From the NCBI GenBank assembly GCA_025454405.1, contig JALOON010000101.1, positions 1 to 44,175 of the forward strand: 44,175 nucleotides of DNA. Direction: 5' to 3'. Numbering within the stretch: the stretch's first letter is position 1; every line of letters starts with the position of its first letter. This document shows, in pieces, positions 34,670 through 44,125 of this stretch. The DNA comes from Oscillatoriaceae cyanobacterium Prado104 (GTDB taxonomy: Bacteria > Cyanobacteriota > Cyanobacteriia > Cyanobacteriales > Microcoleaceae). Under the pieces are notes generated by a model. The model was not told the DNA's origin, did no database searches, and was given only the letters and a program-made list of their open reading frames with translations. Both the position numbers and the translations under genes were made by a program.

Positions 34670-35458
34670 AAGATGTAACTTTAATTTGGACTTGCAGCTC
34701 CGTGCATTTGCGGGTACATTAAACATTAATTAATGTGTACCTAAGTGCGCGGCTCGATCGCAAGAACTTAAGCTGGTAAGGATTTAATTTAGATCGTGTC
34801 CGCAATCCGCTGACACAATCCCATCTAAAATAGAGCTAAAGCAGCAAATATCAAGCAGAACTCGGGCCCAAAGCAGAAATTCAATCTAGGGACAGGTTCG
34901 GGGAAGCTAAAAATCTGACATTTCCGCTTGATTTCACGGAATTTGCAGGGAATTGGGCGATCGCTAACTGCGCGGTCTCAAACCCTCGTAATTGCAAAAT
35001 TTTCAAGTCGAGCAAAATGACCATCTTATCAGTTCGATCGGGCAAGAGTTGAAAACAGCCGCGGGCGATCGAGCCTGCAGTGAGTTGAACCAAAAATTTG
35101 GCAGGTAGCATTATTTTGAGTTCCGAAAAAAGGGTTTGGAAAAATTGCATATAATTTTCCGAGCGACGGGTTATGGGTATCTGATTAAATACAAGACGAC
35201 AAATTATCAAGGGCATCTAAATCAACAAAAATTCCGCTAAAAAAATTAATTTGACAATTTTCGATCGACAATTTTCGATCGGCGGCAAAGCAGGGTATGC
35301 CAGTTGAAAGTATGACTGGAAATTGAGCGTCGGAACTTAGATAAAGACACTACTTGCAGGCACCAGCAAAAAGGCGCGTTTTTCAAGTCCGGCAGTTCTG
35401 GTGTTCATTAGTTCATTAGACATCTGGTAAAAAAGAATCTCAAGCTGTTCGGTCTTAT

Positions 35459-35527
35459 GTAGGGGTGAAGCATTTGGGCGACAATTTATGTCTTTTTGCA
35501 TCGGTTTTATGTCCAAATGCTCCACCC
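35459..35527. repeat. Dispersed hairpin, GGGGTGAAGCATTTGG family, copy 2
   Basis: GTAGGGGTGAAGCATTTGGG and GTCCAAATGCTCCACCC match the arms of the element at 16759-16827, with the loop sequence partly changed. One arm mismatch (CTCC for CTTC) shows slight decay. Confidence 0.8.
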
Positions 35528-35675
35528 TTGACCCCACCTGCGGTCGATCGATCGCACAAGGTCTAATTTCTTTTTAGGAGATGTCTATTAGTTCGGCAGT
35601 TCATCAGTTTATCAGTTCATCAGTCAGGGAGGGGTTTAAATCCCTGCCTCAAAGCTCGAGTCGGTTAAAAATGAT

Positions 35676-35791
35676 ATCTTGCACCAATGTCAATTGGGTT
35701 TTTTGTGGGGTTGGGGCGGGTTTATTTAACCTGTTTGCTGCGTTTAAATCTGTTGGCGAACCCTACAGGATTGTTGAAAATGGTGCAAGAT
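35676..35791. mobile_element. MITE candidate with 11-bp inverted ends
   Basis: ATCTTGCACCA at the left and TGGTGCAAGAT at the right are perfect inverted repeats 116 bp apart end to end. The inside is GC-rich at first (GGGGTTGGGGCGGGTT) and has no gene. No target duplication is clear, so mobility is not shown. Confidence 0.4.
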
Positions 35792-35911
35792 CTGAGTTAA
35801 AACTGACTGTTAATTCTGATGGCAAGAATTGTCAGTTTTAGTTTTCTCGATCGAGGACTTTAGCTGCGTGCGAGGCAGGAGTTTTTAACGCCTGTCAAAT
35901 TTGTGGGTATT

Positions 35912-35948
35912 GCTGTGGGCTCATCGGGATAGCTGTGGGCTCATCGGA
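35912..35948 (+). repeat. 20-bp tandem repeat (GCTGTGGGCTCATCGGGATA)
   Basis: There is one complete and one nearly complete unit, about 220 bp before the giant gene. No function is visible. Confidence 0.75.
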
Positions 35949-36169
35949 CTTGCTTGGGACTTTGGGACTCGCAGAAAATACAAAAGGCAATATTGGGAGC
36001 TATATTTATCCAAATAGCAGCCCGCTGTACTGAAAAAAATTCACATATTTAGGCTGACCCAAGCTAAGTAGCAAATTTCTGAATTGCGGAATTAAAATTT
36101 TGTCAAGCTGCGATATATTTCAGCTTGAAATTGGGTATCTTATACACAATCTGAGAGGTCATTTACGCC

Positions 36170-39100
36170 ATGCAAAGCATCTGCAACAAACCAGTTTACC
36201 CATCTAAACAAGCAGATATCTCCAGCAAAGGTATTGCTAGCAAAAACTCCCTAACAGCAGCAACTTATCGCACAAAAGCGACACCTGTAGATGTACTGTT
36301 TATCGACTCGCAAGTAGAAAATTACCTGGGCTTGCTAGGAGGAATTAGAGCGGGGACAGAGGCATTTGTCATCGACTCAGGCATTGATGGAGTCGAGCAA
36401 ATTACTAGAATTCTGGCCGATCGGAGCAATTTAAACAGCCTTCAGATAATTGCCCACGGTTCCCAAGGGCGGGTACAACTGGGGTCAGCAGAACTTAACA
36501 GCGACAACTTAGAAAGCTACAATTATTTGTTGCAGCAGTGGGGAAAAGCCCTCAGCGAGAGAGGGAACATCTTGCTGTTTGCTTGCAATACGGCAGCGGG
36601 GGAACAAGGTAAAACTTTTGCGCGCAGGCTCAGTGAAATTACGGGCGCGCGCGTCGCAGCTTCCGAAAGCTTAACGGGGAGTACGGCACTCGGCGGTAAC
36701 TGGGAATTAGAATTTGCTACAGGGGAAATAGAGGCGAGGATTGCCGTTGAGCCAGAAGTGCTGGAAGCATACAGCGGAGTCCTCGGTACGTTAGTTAACG
36801 AAACATTTAGAAACTCCACAGTCAAGGGGCCTTGGTTGTATCGGGGACGAGATGGCGCAGTCTTCGACCCCAATCCAGCCTTTCCCGCCAGCACGCAAAA
36901 TATCCCCGGTATCACCGCAGGAACTTCATCGGGGATACTTCCGGGTTTAGCTGCTGGCGATACAGCAGGTGCAGGTGCATTAAGATTGACGACCAACGGT
37001 GGAGCGCTTCAAGCCTTCGTGCTCTACGACAACCCCGTACCCTCCACAGACGGTCTAAAAATTACCTTTGATTTCTTTGCTTACGGGGGTTCTACTTTTC
37101 AAGGCCCAAACGGTTTTATTACCCCGCAACCGGGAGACGGTATCGGATTCTTCCTGGTTGATGGTGCAGCCAGCCCGACAGCAGCAGGAGGTTTTGGCGG
37201 TTCTCTGGGATATGCCAACTTCAACACCCCTGCATTCCCCAACGTACCCGGATTGGTGGGAGGCTACCTGGGTATTGGATTGGACGAATTTGGAAATTTT
37301 TCCGATAGTACGGAAGGGCGTTCAGGACCTGCACCCCAACCAATTACCCCCCTCCCTGGCGATCCGCCAGTCTCTTTGACAGGCTACAGACCGGACTCAA
37401 TCACCCTCAGAGGCAATCAAGCAGGCGGTTATGCGTTTTTAACAAATGCCATTTCTCCGATAGGCATCGACAACATTCCCACAAGTATTGACTTTAGAGA
37501 TCCGGCTTTTAACTTCGACAATACTTCCACCACCAATCGGGATGCAGCGAGAAGAAGAATTCAAATTACCCTAGATCCCTCTACTTCTGCAACGCCAAAC
37601 CGACTGACAGTTGCTCTGGATCTGAATAACGACGGTTTGTTCACCGGCGCGGGCGAAACTTTAATAGACATCCCAAATCTAGCAACCACAAACGGAGCGA
37701 TACCGCCTACTTTCAAATTTGGTTTTGCCAGTTCGACGGGAGTTGCTACTAACTTCCACGAAATTCGCAACCTCGTCATTGAAACAGTAACTCCTACTCC
37801 CACCAGTCAAGCTGACGTTATTACCATCAAAAGCGGTCCGGCTTTCGTCAAGCCGAACGGCAGCATTACCTATACCATCACTACTACAAATAGGGGACCG
37901 CAACCTGCCCAACAAGTCTTGGTTCAAGACGAACTGCCCACCCAATTACTGCCAGCTTTCCCAGGAGTTCCTACGGTTGTGGCTTCTGATGGCGGCACCT
38001 ACTCGAACGTGACGCGGAACGTCACCTGGCCGAGAATTCCCATTCTCAATCCCGGTCAAAGCCTCACCTACACTCTGACAGTTGGTTTACCTCTAGGTTT
38101 AAATAGCGGTAACACCTTAACCAACTTCGCCTCCAGCAGCGCTGCGACTTTCGACCCCGACCTCAGCAACAACGACGCTTCGACGCCCACGGGGCAACAG
38201 CTAACTACCGTCACCGATACAGTTGCCGACTTGGTTACTACCAAAAGCGGTCCAGTCACGATCGGGGCTGGGTCAACAATTACCTATACCCTGACCACAG
38301 CCAATGTCGGACCAGATCCCGCCGCGAACGCAGTTATCACCGACAGCATCGTTCAAGGTTTAGTTGGAGTCAGCGCATCGGATGGTGGCGTTTACGATCC
38401 GGTTACTGGGATTGTGACCTTCCCAGCGATCGCATCTTTACCCGTCAGTACAGTTACCCGCACGGTCAGCTTCGTAGCTCCAGTCACGCTTACCTCAGTC
38501 GCCAACACGGCCCGCAGCAGTTCGCCAACTCCCGACCCTTTCCTCCCAAACAACAACGGCAGCACCACCAACAAAGACGGCACTCCCACGAATTCTACTG
38601 TTACCACCAGCATTACGCCCAGCGCTGATGTCGTAACTACCAAGACCGGGCAGACGGCCGCGAATCCCGGCGCACCGCTCACCTACACCATTACAACAGT
38701 CAACAACGGTCCGAGTCCTGCTGAAGCCGTAACTATTTCAGACAGCATCGTTCCCAACTTGACGGGAGTTACAGCGTCAGATGGCGGGACTTACAACGCA
38801 GCTACGGGGATTGTGAGTTTTCCCGCGATCGCCCTTACCAACGGCCAGACAGTGACGCGGACGATCGGCTTTCCAGCACCCCAGCTTCAAGGTGGCGTCA
38901 TCAGCAACACTGCTGGCAGCACCTCCGCTACTCCCGATCCCAACCCAGGCAACAATACAACCTCGACAGTCAACACCACGATCGACCCCGGTGCCGACGT
39001 AGCTACCCTCAAAACAGGTCCGGCAAGCATCGTAGCGGGCACCTCGATTTCCTACGTCATTACCAGCAGCAACAACGGCCCGAGACCTGCAGCCAACGTC

Positions 39101-42100
39101 CGCATCACCGACAGCCTGCTGCCCGGTTTAACGGGAGTCAGCGTATCGGACAGCGGGACTTACGATCCGGTGACGGGCGTGATAACCTTTCCAGCGATCG
39201 CGTCTTTGGGTCTTAACGAAACCACAACCCGCAACATTAGTTTCTTGCCGCCATCTACTCTGACGACCTTGACCAACACCGTCAGAAGTACCTCAGATAC
39301 CCCAGACACCAACTCAACCAACAACGACGGCTCGACAACTGCCCTGCCCAATCAACCGGGAGGCCGAGTCATTACCACTTTCGTTCCCGGTGCCGACGTT
39401 GTTACCCAAAAAACCGCCCCAGCTACCATCAACTCCGGCGAACAACTTACCTACAGAATCACCACCACCAACCTCGGCACCATACCGGCTGTCGATGTGA
39501 GCATCACCGACAGCCTGATACCAGGCTTAACCAACGTCATTGTCTCCAACGGAGGCAGTTACGATCCAGCAACGGGCGTCATCACCTTCCCGCCAATTGC
39601 CAGTGTGGCTGTCAACCAAACGGTAGTCCGAAGCATCAGCTTCGTACCGCCACCCACCCTGACAACTATCACCAACCTTGTCAGGAGTACCTCACCGACT
39701 CCAGATCCCAACCCAAGAAACAACGATGGCTCAGTAATTGCCGATCCCAACCAACCGGGAGGTCGAGTCACTACGGTCATCGGCACCCCAGCAGATATTT
39801 CTACCACCAAGAGCGGTCTCACATCGGCTACTGCCGGTCAATCGGTCAGTTATACAATTACTACCTCCAATATCGGACCGGGTGCTGCTGCTAACGTAGC
39901 GATTACCGACAGTATCATTCCGGGTTTGACGGGAGTTTCCGCATCCGATGGTGGCGTTTACGACCCGGCGACAGGGCTGGTGACTTTTCCGCCGATCGCC
40001 AGTTTGGCCAACGGTGCCAGCGTCACTCGTACCGTGAGTTTGAGGATGCCGGATACTGGCAGCATCACCAACACCTCCCGCAGCACCTCAACCACGGGCG
40101 ACCCCAACCCCAACAACAACAACGGTACGTCAACCACCGCTACCGTTACCACCAGCGTCGTTCCCGGTGCCGACTTAGTTACAGTCAAAAGCGGTCTCAC
40201 AACCGTTACGGCAGGCAGCTCGATTACATATACGATAACTACCGTCAACAACGGACCGAACGACGCTCAGAACGTAGTCATTACCGACAGCATCGTTCCC
40301 GGTTTGACCGGAGTCACGGCTACGGGCGGCGGTACTTACGACCCGGCGACGGGGATTGTCACCTTCCCAAGTATTCCTACCTTGCTGAGCGGAGATAACG
40401 CAATCCGTCAAGTAACCATCATTGCTCCGGCGTCTGGCAGCATCAGAAACACTGCCCGCAGCAGCTCGCCAACTGCCGACCCCGACCCGTTAAATAACAA
40501 CGGCTCGGCACCAGGTGCCACAGTTACCACTACGATTTCGGCGACTCCTCCCAACAACGTCCCGCCACTAGCGGACAACAGCAACGCAACGCTACCGCCG
40601 AACAGTGCTGTCAGGCTCACTGGTCTGGGAGGATCGGACCCAGACGGCACTGTGGCTTCTTTTACCATCGACACCCTGCCGCCAGTCGCTCAAGGCGTCC
40701 TGTTCTTGGGCGACCCGGCGAGCGGCGGAGTTCCCGTGACGGCAGGTCAAGTCCTGACCCCCGCTCAATTGAGCCAGTTGTTCTTCCGATCGACAAGCAC
40801 CTTTACAGGAGCCAACTTTACCTACAGCAGCACGGACAATCGGGGAGCCATTAGTCCCCCAGCTACCGTTTCGGTGATTCCGCCGCAGTTCAACGAACCG
40901 CCAACACCCGTCAATACCAACAACCCCGTAGCGCCAAACGCCACCGTCAATGTGACGGGGCTGGTTGCCAACGACCCGGACAGCCCGATCGCATCTTATA
41001 GAATTGACACTCTGCCCCCTGCAGACCAAGGCGTCCTGTTCTTGGGCGACCCAGCCAACGGCGGAGTAGCAGTAACGCCCGGTCAAGTCCTGACTCCAGC
41101 TCAAATCAGCCAGCTATTCTTCCAAGCGACGGGAGCGTTTACTGGAGCCAGCTTTACCTACAGCGCTACAGACGCTACCGGACTGGTCAGTCCCGCAGCA
41201 GCTACTGCGGCTCTGTTCCCACCTCCGGCTAACCTGCCGCCGACCGCCAACAATTCCACCGTCGGCTTGCTGCCGGGAACCACCATTAATATCCCCGGAC
41301 TGGGAGGGGCGGACACTGACGGCACCGTGGTTTCCTTCACGATCGAGAGTTTGCCGCCAGCTAACGAAGGAACTTTATTCCTAGGCGATCCGGCAAACGG
41401 CGGAGTCCCCGTTACGGCAGGTCAAGTCTTGACGCCCGACCAAATTAATCAGTTGTTCTTCCGAGCGACTGCGACGTTTTCGGGAGTTGGTTTTACCTAC
41501 AGCGCTACGGACAATGCTGGGGCGAAAAGTGCGGCTGTGGCTACCGTGTCCGCACTCGCGATCGAACCCAACCAACCGCCAGTACCGATTAATGCCAATA
41601 CCTCGGCATTTCCCGGCAGCACGATTACCGTGCCCGGACTGGCAGGGCGCGATCCAGATCCGGAGGATACGATCGCCACTTTTGACATTGAAACCCTGCC
41701 GCCAGCAGCGCAAGGCGTACTGTTCTTGGGCGATCCGGCAAGCGGCGGAGTTCCAATTACGATCGGTCAAGTGCTGACGCCGGCTCAAATTTCTCAGTTG
41801 TTCTTCCAAGCATCCGGCAACTTCACGGGCACCAGCTTCACCTACGGCGTTACGGACAGTCGCGGTATCGACAGCCCGAATGTGGCCACCATCTCAATTC
41901 TGCCCTCGACAACGCCAACCCCGACACCAACTCCAGCGCCAACTCCGACGCCGACCCCAGCGCCGACACCGACGCCAACTCCAGCGCCGACACCGACACC
42001 AACGCCAGCGCCGACGCCGACACCAACAGAACCGACACCAACGCCGACGCCAACAGCACCGACACCGACACCCACACCAACAGCACCGACGCCGACACCA

Positions 42101-43909
42101 ACGCTGACGCCCCCATTCAGCCTGGTGCCAGAACCGGATACAGGTTGTGATTGCCCGACCCTGCCCCTGGTGCCGCCGGTGACATTTTTCCAACCGCAGC
42201 CGCGGCCGATCGTGAACTTTGACTCGAATCTCGCTGATTTCATCAACATCCAAAACAGCATTCTCGGTACTCCCGGTAACGACTCTTTAACGGGTAGCGA
42301 CTTGAACGAACTGTTTGTTGCTTTCTTCGGCGATGACACTGCGATTGGTGGAAGCGGGTCTGACATTGTTTTCGGCGACCAAGACCGAGATTTTATTTCT
42401 GCCGAAAAAGGCAATGACATCGTTTATACGGGTAAAGGAACTGACGCGGCATTTGGCGGTAAAGGGCGCGATCGAATGTTTGGCGATCGCAATTCCGACA
42501 CTTTGTACGGCGATCTCGATGCAGATACGATCGTCGGCGATAACGGCAACGATATCGACCTGACAGGCGATGATAGCGACATTATTTTCGGCGGCGGATC
42601 GGGAGATGCGATCGCGGGTACTCAAGGCGGCGATACCGTTTACGCTGGCAAAGGTCCCGACATTGGCTACGGGGGCATTGACAACGACTTGATGTGGGGA
42701 GACCTCGGACCCGATACCCTGTCCGGCGATCTCGGAGACGATGCGCTGTTCGGCAGCGTCATCAACTCTTTGGTCACCGACCCCGAGGGTCAAGATTTGC
42801 TGTTCGGAGGTCCGGGCAACGACTTCGCCAACGGTCAAGATGGCGATGACAGCGTTGTGGGAGGAGAAGGTCGCGATCTGATGTTTGGAGGTAAAGGGCG
42901 CGATCGCGTTTACGGCGAAAGTGCCTCCGATACCCTCTATGGAGGCAACGATGCTGACACCCTCCTCGGCGACTACGGCACGAGTGTTGGCAGTACTGTT
43001 GCTACCGATGAAGGCGACTTGATTTTTGGCAACAACACCGGTGACATTATCGGCGGTGGCAGCGGTAACGACACCATTCTTGCTGGCAAAGGCGATGACT
43101 TGGGTTTTGGTGGCAAAAACAACGATTTGATGTTTGGCGAACTCGGTTCCGATACTTTAGTCGGCGATGAAGGAGATGACTCGCTTTACGGTTGCTTCCA
43201 AAGCGAATCCGGCGATGCCAACGGTCGCGACTTGCTGTTTGGTGGCAGCGGCAACGACTACCTCGATGGTGGCGAAAGTTCCGACTCTTTGGGCGGCGGT
43301 GTCGGTAACGATACCCTGCGCGGCGGTACGGATGACGATTTGCTGCGCGGTGAAGACGGCGACGACTTGATGTACGGCGATGACGGCAGCGAAATTATGT
43401 GCGGTGATGCCGGTAACGATACCATTTACGGCGATCGGGCGGACGATCGAGGTGTTGCTGTGGGCGCACAAGGTCAGCAAGACTGCATCAGCGGCGATGT
43501 CGGCGATGACTTAATTTACGGCAATGAAGGGCAAGATTCTCTCAATGGCGATGACGGCAGCGACAGTCTCTACGGAGGCAAGGATAACGACATTCTCAAC
43601 GGTGGCGCTGGGGATGATTGGCTGTTCGGCGATGGCGGAGAGGATACCTTAATTGGAGGTACTGGAGGCGATTTATTCGTGTTGGGCAGCAGCAGCGGTA
43701 GCGATACCGTGCTGAATTTTGAAGTAGGAACTGACAAGTTTGTATTGACTGGCGGTTTGAGCTTCGAGGCCCTGCGTCTCACCTCAACTTTCAACGGAAC
43801 CGTACAGCAAACTGTACTGCAAGTTGCCGCAACTGGTGAGGTTTTAGCTGATGTTTTTGGCGCTAACAATGTGATTTCTGCGATCGATTTCGTGAGTATT
43901 TCGAGGTAG
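36170..43909 (+). CDS. Giant DUF4347 / DUF11 / RTX surface protein
   Basis: The 2579-residue protein has these parts in order. A DUF4347 domain (about 40-205) has H96 in IIAHGSQG and C139 in LLFACNTAAG. A legume-lectin-like region follows (about 207-540, with DGIGFFLVDGA and GGYLGIGLDEFGNF). Seven DUF11 repeats (about 545-1450) contain motifs such as TYTITTVNNGP. Four Ig-like repeats of about 112 residues (1460-1912) come next, then a Thr-Pro linker (about 1913-1982). A long RTX array of GGxGxDxLx nonapeptides (about 2037-2503) precedes a C-terminal cap resembling that of the other giant protein. It is probably a calcium-binding, type I secreted adhesin. A GAGAGGT site lies eleven bases before the ATG. 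Ligand and partner are unknown. Confidence 0.85.
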   Translation: MQSICNKPVYPSKQADISSKGIASKNSLTAATYRTKATPVDVLFIDSQVENYLGLLGGIRAGTEAFVIDSGIDGVEQITRILADRSNLNSLQIIAHGSQGRVQLGSAELNSDNLESYNYLLQQWGKALSERGNILLFACNTAAGEQGKTFARRLSEITGARVAASESLTGSTALGGNWELEFATGEIEARIAVEPEVLEAYSGVLGTLVNETFRNSTVKGPWLYRGRDGAVFDPNPAFPASTQNIPGITAGTSSGILPGLAAGDTAGAGALRLTTNGGALQAFVLYDNPVPSTDGLKITFDFFAYGGSTFQGPNGFITPQPGDGIGFFLVDGAASPTAAGGFGGSLGYANFNTPAFPNVPGLVGGYLGIGLDEFGNFSDSTEGRSGPAPQPITPLPGDPPVSLTGYRPDSITLRGNQAGGYAFLTNAISPIGIDNIPTSIDFRDPAFNFDNTSTTNRDAARRRIQITLDPSTSATPNRLTVALDLNNDGLFTGAGETLIDIPNLATTNGAIPPTFKFGFASSTGVATNFHEIRNLVIETVTPTPTSQADVITIKSGPAFVKPNGSITYTITTTNRGPQPAQQVLVQDELPTQLLPAFPGVPTVVASDGGTYSNVTRNVTWPRIPILNPGQSLTYTLTVGLPLGLNSGNTLTNFASSSAATFDPDLSNNDASTPTGQQLTTVTDTVADLVTTKSGPVTIGAGSTITYTLTTANVGPDPAANAVITDSIVQGLVGVSASDGGVYDPVTGIVTFPAIASLPVSTVTRTVSFVAPVTLTSVANTARSSSPTPDPFLPNNNGSTTNKDGTPTNSTVTTSITPSADVVTTKTGQTAANPGAPLTYTITTVNNGPSPAEAVTISDSIVPNLTGVTASDGGTYNAATGIVSFPAIALTNGQTVTRTIGFPAPQLQGGVISNTAGSTSATPDPNPGNNTTSTVNTTIDPGADVATLKTGPASIVAGTSISYVITSSNNGPRPAANVRITDSLLPGLTGVSVSDSGTYDPVTGVITFPAIASLGLNETTTRNISFLPPSTLTTLTNTVRSTSDTPDTNSTNNDGSTTALPNQPGGRVITTFVPGADVVTQKTAPATINSGEQLTYRITTTNLGTIPAVDVSITDSLIPGLTNVIVSNGGSYDPATGVITFPPIASVAVNQTVVRSISFVPPPTLTTITNLVRSTSPTPDPNPRNNDGSVIADPNQPGGRVTTVIGTPADISTTKSGLTSATAGQSVSYTITTSNIGPGAAANVAITDSIIPGLTGVSASDGGVYDPATGLVTFPPIASLANGASVTRTVSLRMPDTGSITNTSRSTSTTGDPNPNNNNGTSTTATVTTSVVPGADLVTVKSGLTTVTAGSSITYTITTVNNGPNDAQNVVITDSIVPGLTGVTATGGGTYDPATGIVTFPSIPTLLSGDNAIRQVTIIAPASGSIRNTARSSSPTADPDPLNNNGSAPGATVTTTISATPPNNVPPLADNSNATLPPNSAVRLTGLGGSDPDGTVASFTIDTLPPVAQGVLFLGDPASGGVPVTAGQVLTPAQLSQLFFRSTSTFTGANFTYSSTDNRGAISPPATVSVIPPQFNEPPTPVNTNNPVAPNATVNVTGLVANDPDSPIASYRIDTLPPADQGVLFLGDPANGGVAVTPGQVLTPAQISQLFFQATGAFTGASFTYSATDATGLVSPAAATAALFPPPANLPPTANNSTVGLLPGTTINIPGLGGADTDGTVVSFTIESLPPANEGTLFLGDPANGGVPVTAGQVLTPDQINQLFFRATATFSGVGFTYSATDNAGAKSAAVATVSALAIEPNQPPVPINANTSAFPGSTITVPGLAGRDPDPEDTIATFDIETLPPAAQGVLFLGDPASGGVPITIGQVLTPAQISQLFFQASGNFTGTSFTYGVTDSRGIDSPNVATISILPSTTPTPTPTPAPTPTPTPAPTPTPTPAPTPTPTPAPTPTPTEPTPTPTPTAPTPTPTPTAPTPTPTLTPPFSLVPEPDTGCDCPTLPLVPPVTFFQPQPRPIVNFDSNLADFINIQNSILGTPGNDSLTGSDLNELFVAFFGDDTAIGGSGSDIVFGDQDRDFISAEKGNDIVYTGKGTDAAFGGKGRDRMFGDRNSDTLYGDLDADTIVGDNGNDIDLTGDDSDIIFGGGSGDAIAGTQGGDTVYAGKGPDIGYGGIDNDLMWGDLGPDTLSGDLGDDALFGSVINSLVTDPEGQDLLFGGPGNDFANGQDGDDSVVGGEGRDLMFGGKGRDRVYGESASDTLYGGNDADTLLGDYGTSVGSTVATDEGDLIFGNNTGDIIGGGSGNDTILAGKGDDLGFGGKNNDLMFGELGSDTLVGDEGDDSLYGCFQSESGDANGRDLLFGGSGNDYLDGGESSDSLGGGVGNDTLRGGTDDDLLRGEDGDDLMYGDDGSEIMCGDAGNDTIYGDRADDRGVAVGAQGQQDCISGDVGDDLIYGNEGQDSLNGDDGSDSLYGGKDNDILNGGAGDDWLFGDGGEDTLIGGTGGDLFVLGSSSGSDTVLNFEVGTDKFVLTGGLSFEALRLTSTFNGTVQQTVLQVAATGEVLADVFGANNVISAIDFVSISR
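42458..43321 (+). repeat. 432-bp super-repeat inside the RTX array
   Basis: Two consecutive blocks of 432 bp (144 residues) begin GGTAAAGGGCGCGATCG at 42458 and 42890. Both run through DTLYG, DADT, AGKG, NDLM, DLLFGG and GND motifs in the same order, with a non-RTX insert at matching positions (VINSLVTDPEGQ and CFQSESGDANGR). The array therefore grew by duplicating a multi-repeat block. Confidence 0.8.
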
Positions 43910-43930
43910 AATTAGCAACGATTTCCCAGG

Positions 43931-43966
43931 ACGCACCTTACAATTTGTAGGGTGCGTTTCTATTTG
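43931..43966 (+). terminator. Probable terminator of the giant DUF11/RTX gene
   Basis: ACGCACC pairs perfectly with GGTGCGT around a 13-nt loop containing TACA/TGTA, and TTTCTATTT follows. It lies 22 bp after the stop codon. Confidence 0.65.
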
Positions 43967-44044
43967 GAAATATCGGGCAAAAGTTAGGGGCGATCGACAT
44001 TCGATCGCGCAGTAATATCGCGTTCGATCGATTGACTTGGATTC

Positions 44045-44125
44045 CCTACGTAGGTTGGGTTAAACGAAGTGAAACCCAACACAGTTGATGTTGGGTTTCA
44101 CTTCGTTCAACCCAACCTACGTAGG
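44045..44125. repeat. Long palindrome, 37-nt arms (AGGTTGGGTT family)
   Basis: The arms begin CCTACGTAGGTTGGGTT and end AACCCAACCTACGTAGG, each 37 nt with one mismatch, with a 7-nt loop. The inner half contains CGAAGTGAAACCCAAC. The end CCTACGTAGG is itself palindromic and overlaps the start of the next element. A shorter relative lies at 2159-2189. Confidence 0.85.

Larger units (their letters stand above)
34670..36169. other. 1.5-kb gap without convincing genes
   Basis: Short frames at 34881-35216 (minus) and 35581-35841 (plus) lack family features, and the second is largely built from repeats. The gap contains a dispersed hairpin (35459-35527), GTTCATCA-type repeats (35597-35624), a MITE candidate (35676-35791), a 20-bp tandem repeat (35912-35948) and the leader of the giant gene. 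That leader includes a CAAGCTG/CAGCTTG hairpin (36103-36126) and a GAGAGGT ribosome-binding site. Confidence 0.6.

Noticed and set aside
34881..35216. 111-codon minus-strand frame
   Set aside because: No family features and no ribosome-binding site; an internal ATG at 35150 is no better. It remains possible but unsupported.
35581..35841. 86-codon frame with a good ribosome-binding site
   Set aside because: Its start is made of GTTCATCA repeats and its middle of a MITE-like element, so coding is unlikely.
41842..42420. 192-codon minus-strand frame over the second Thr-Pro linker
   Set aside because: Its Val-Gly repeats mirror the Pro-Thr codons of the real gene.
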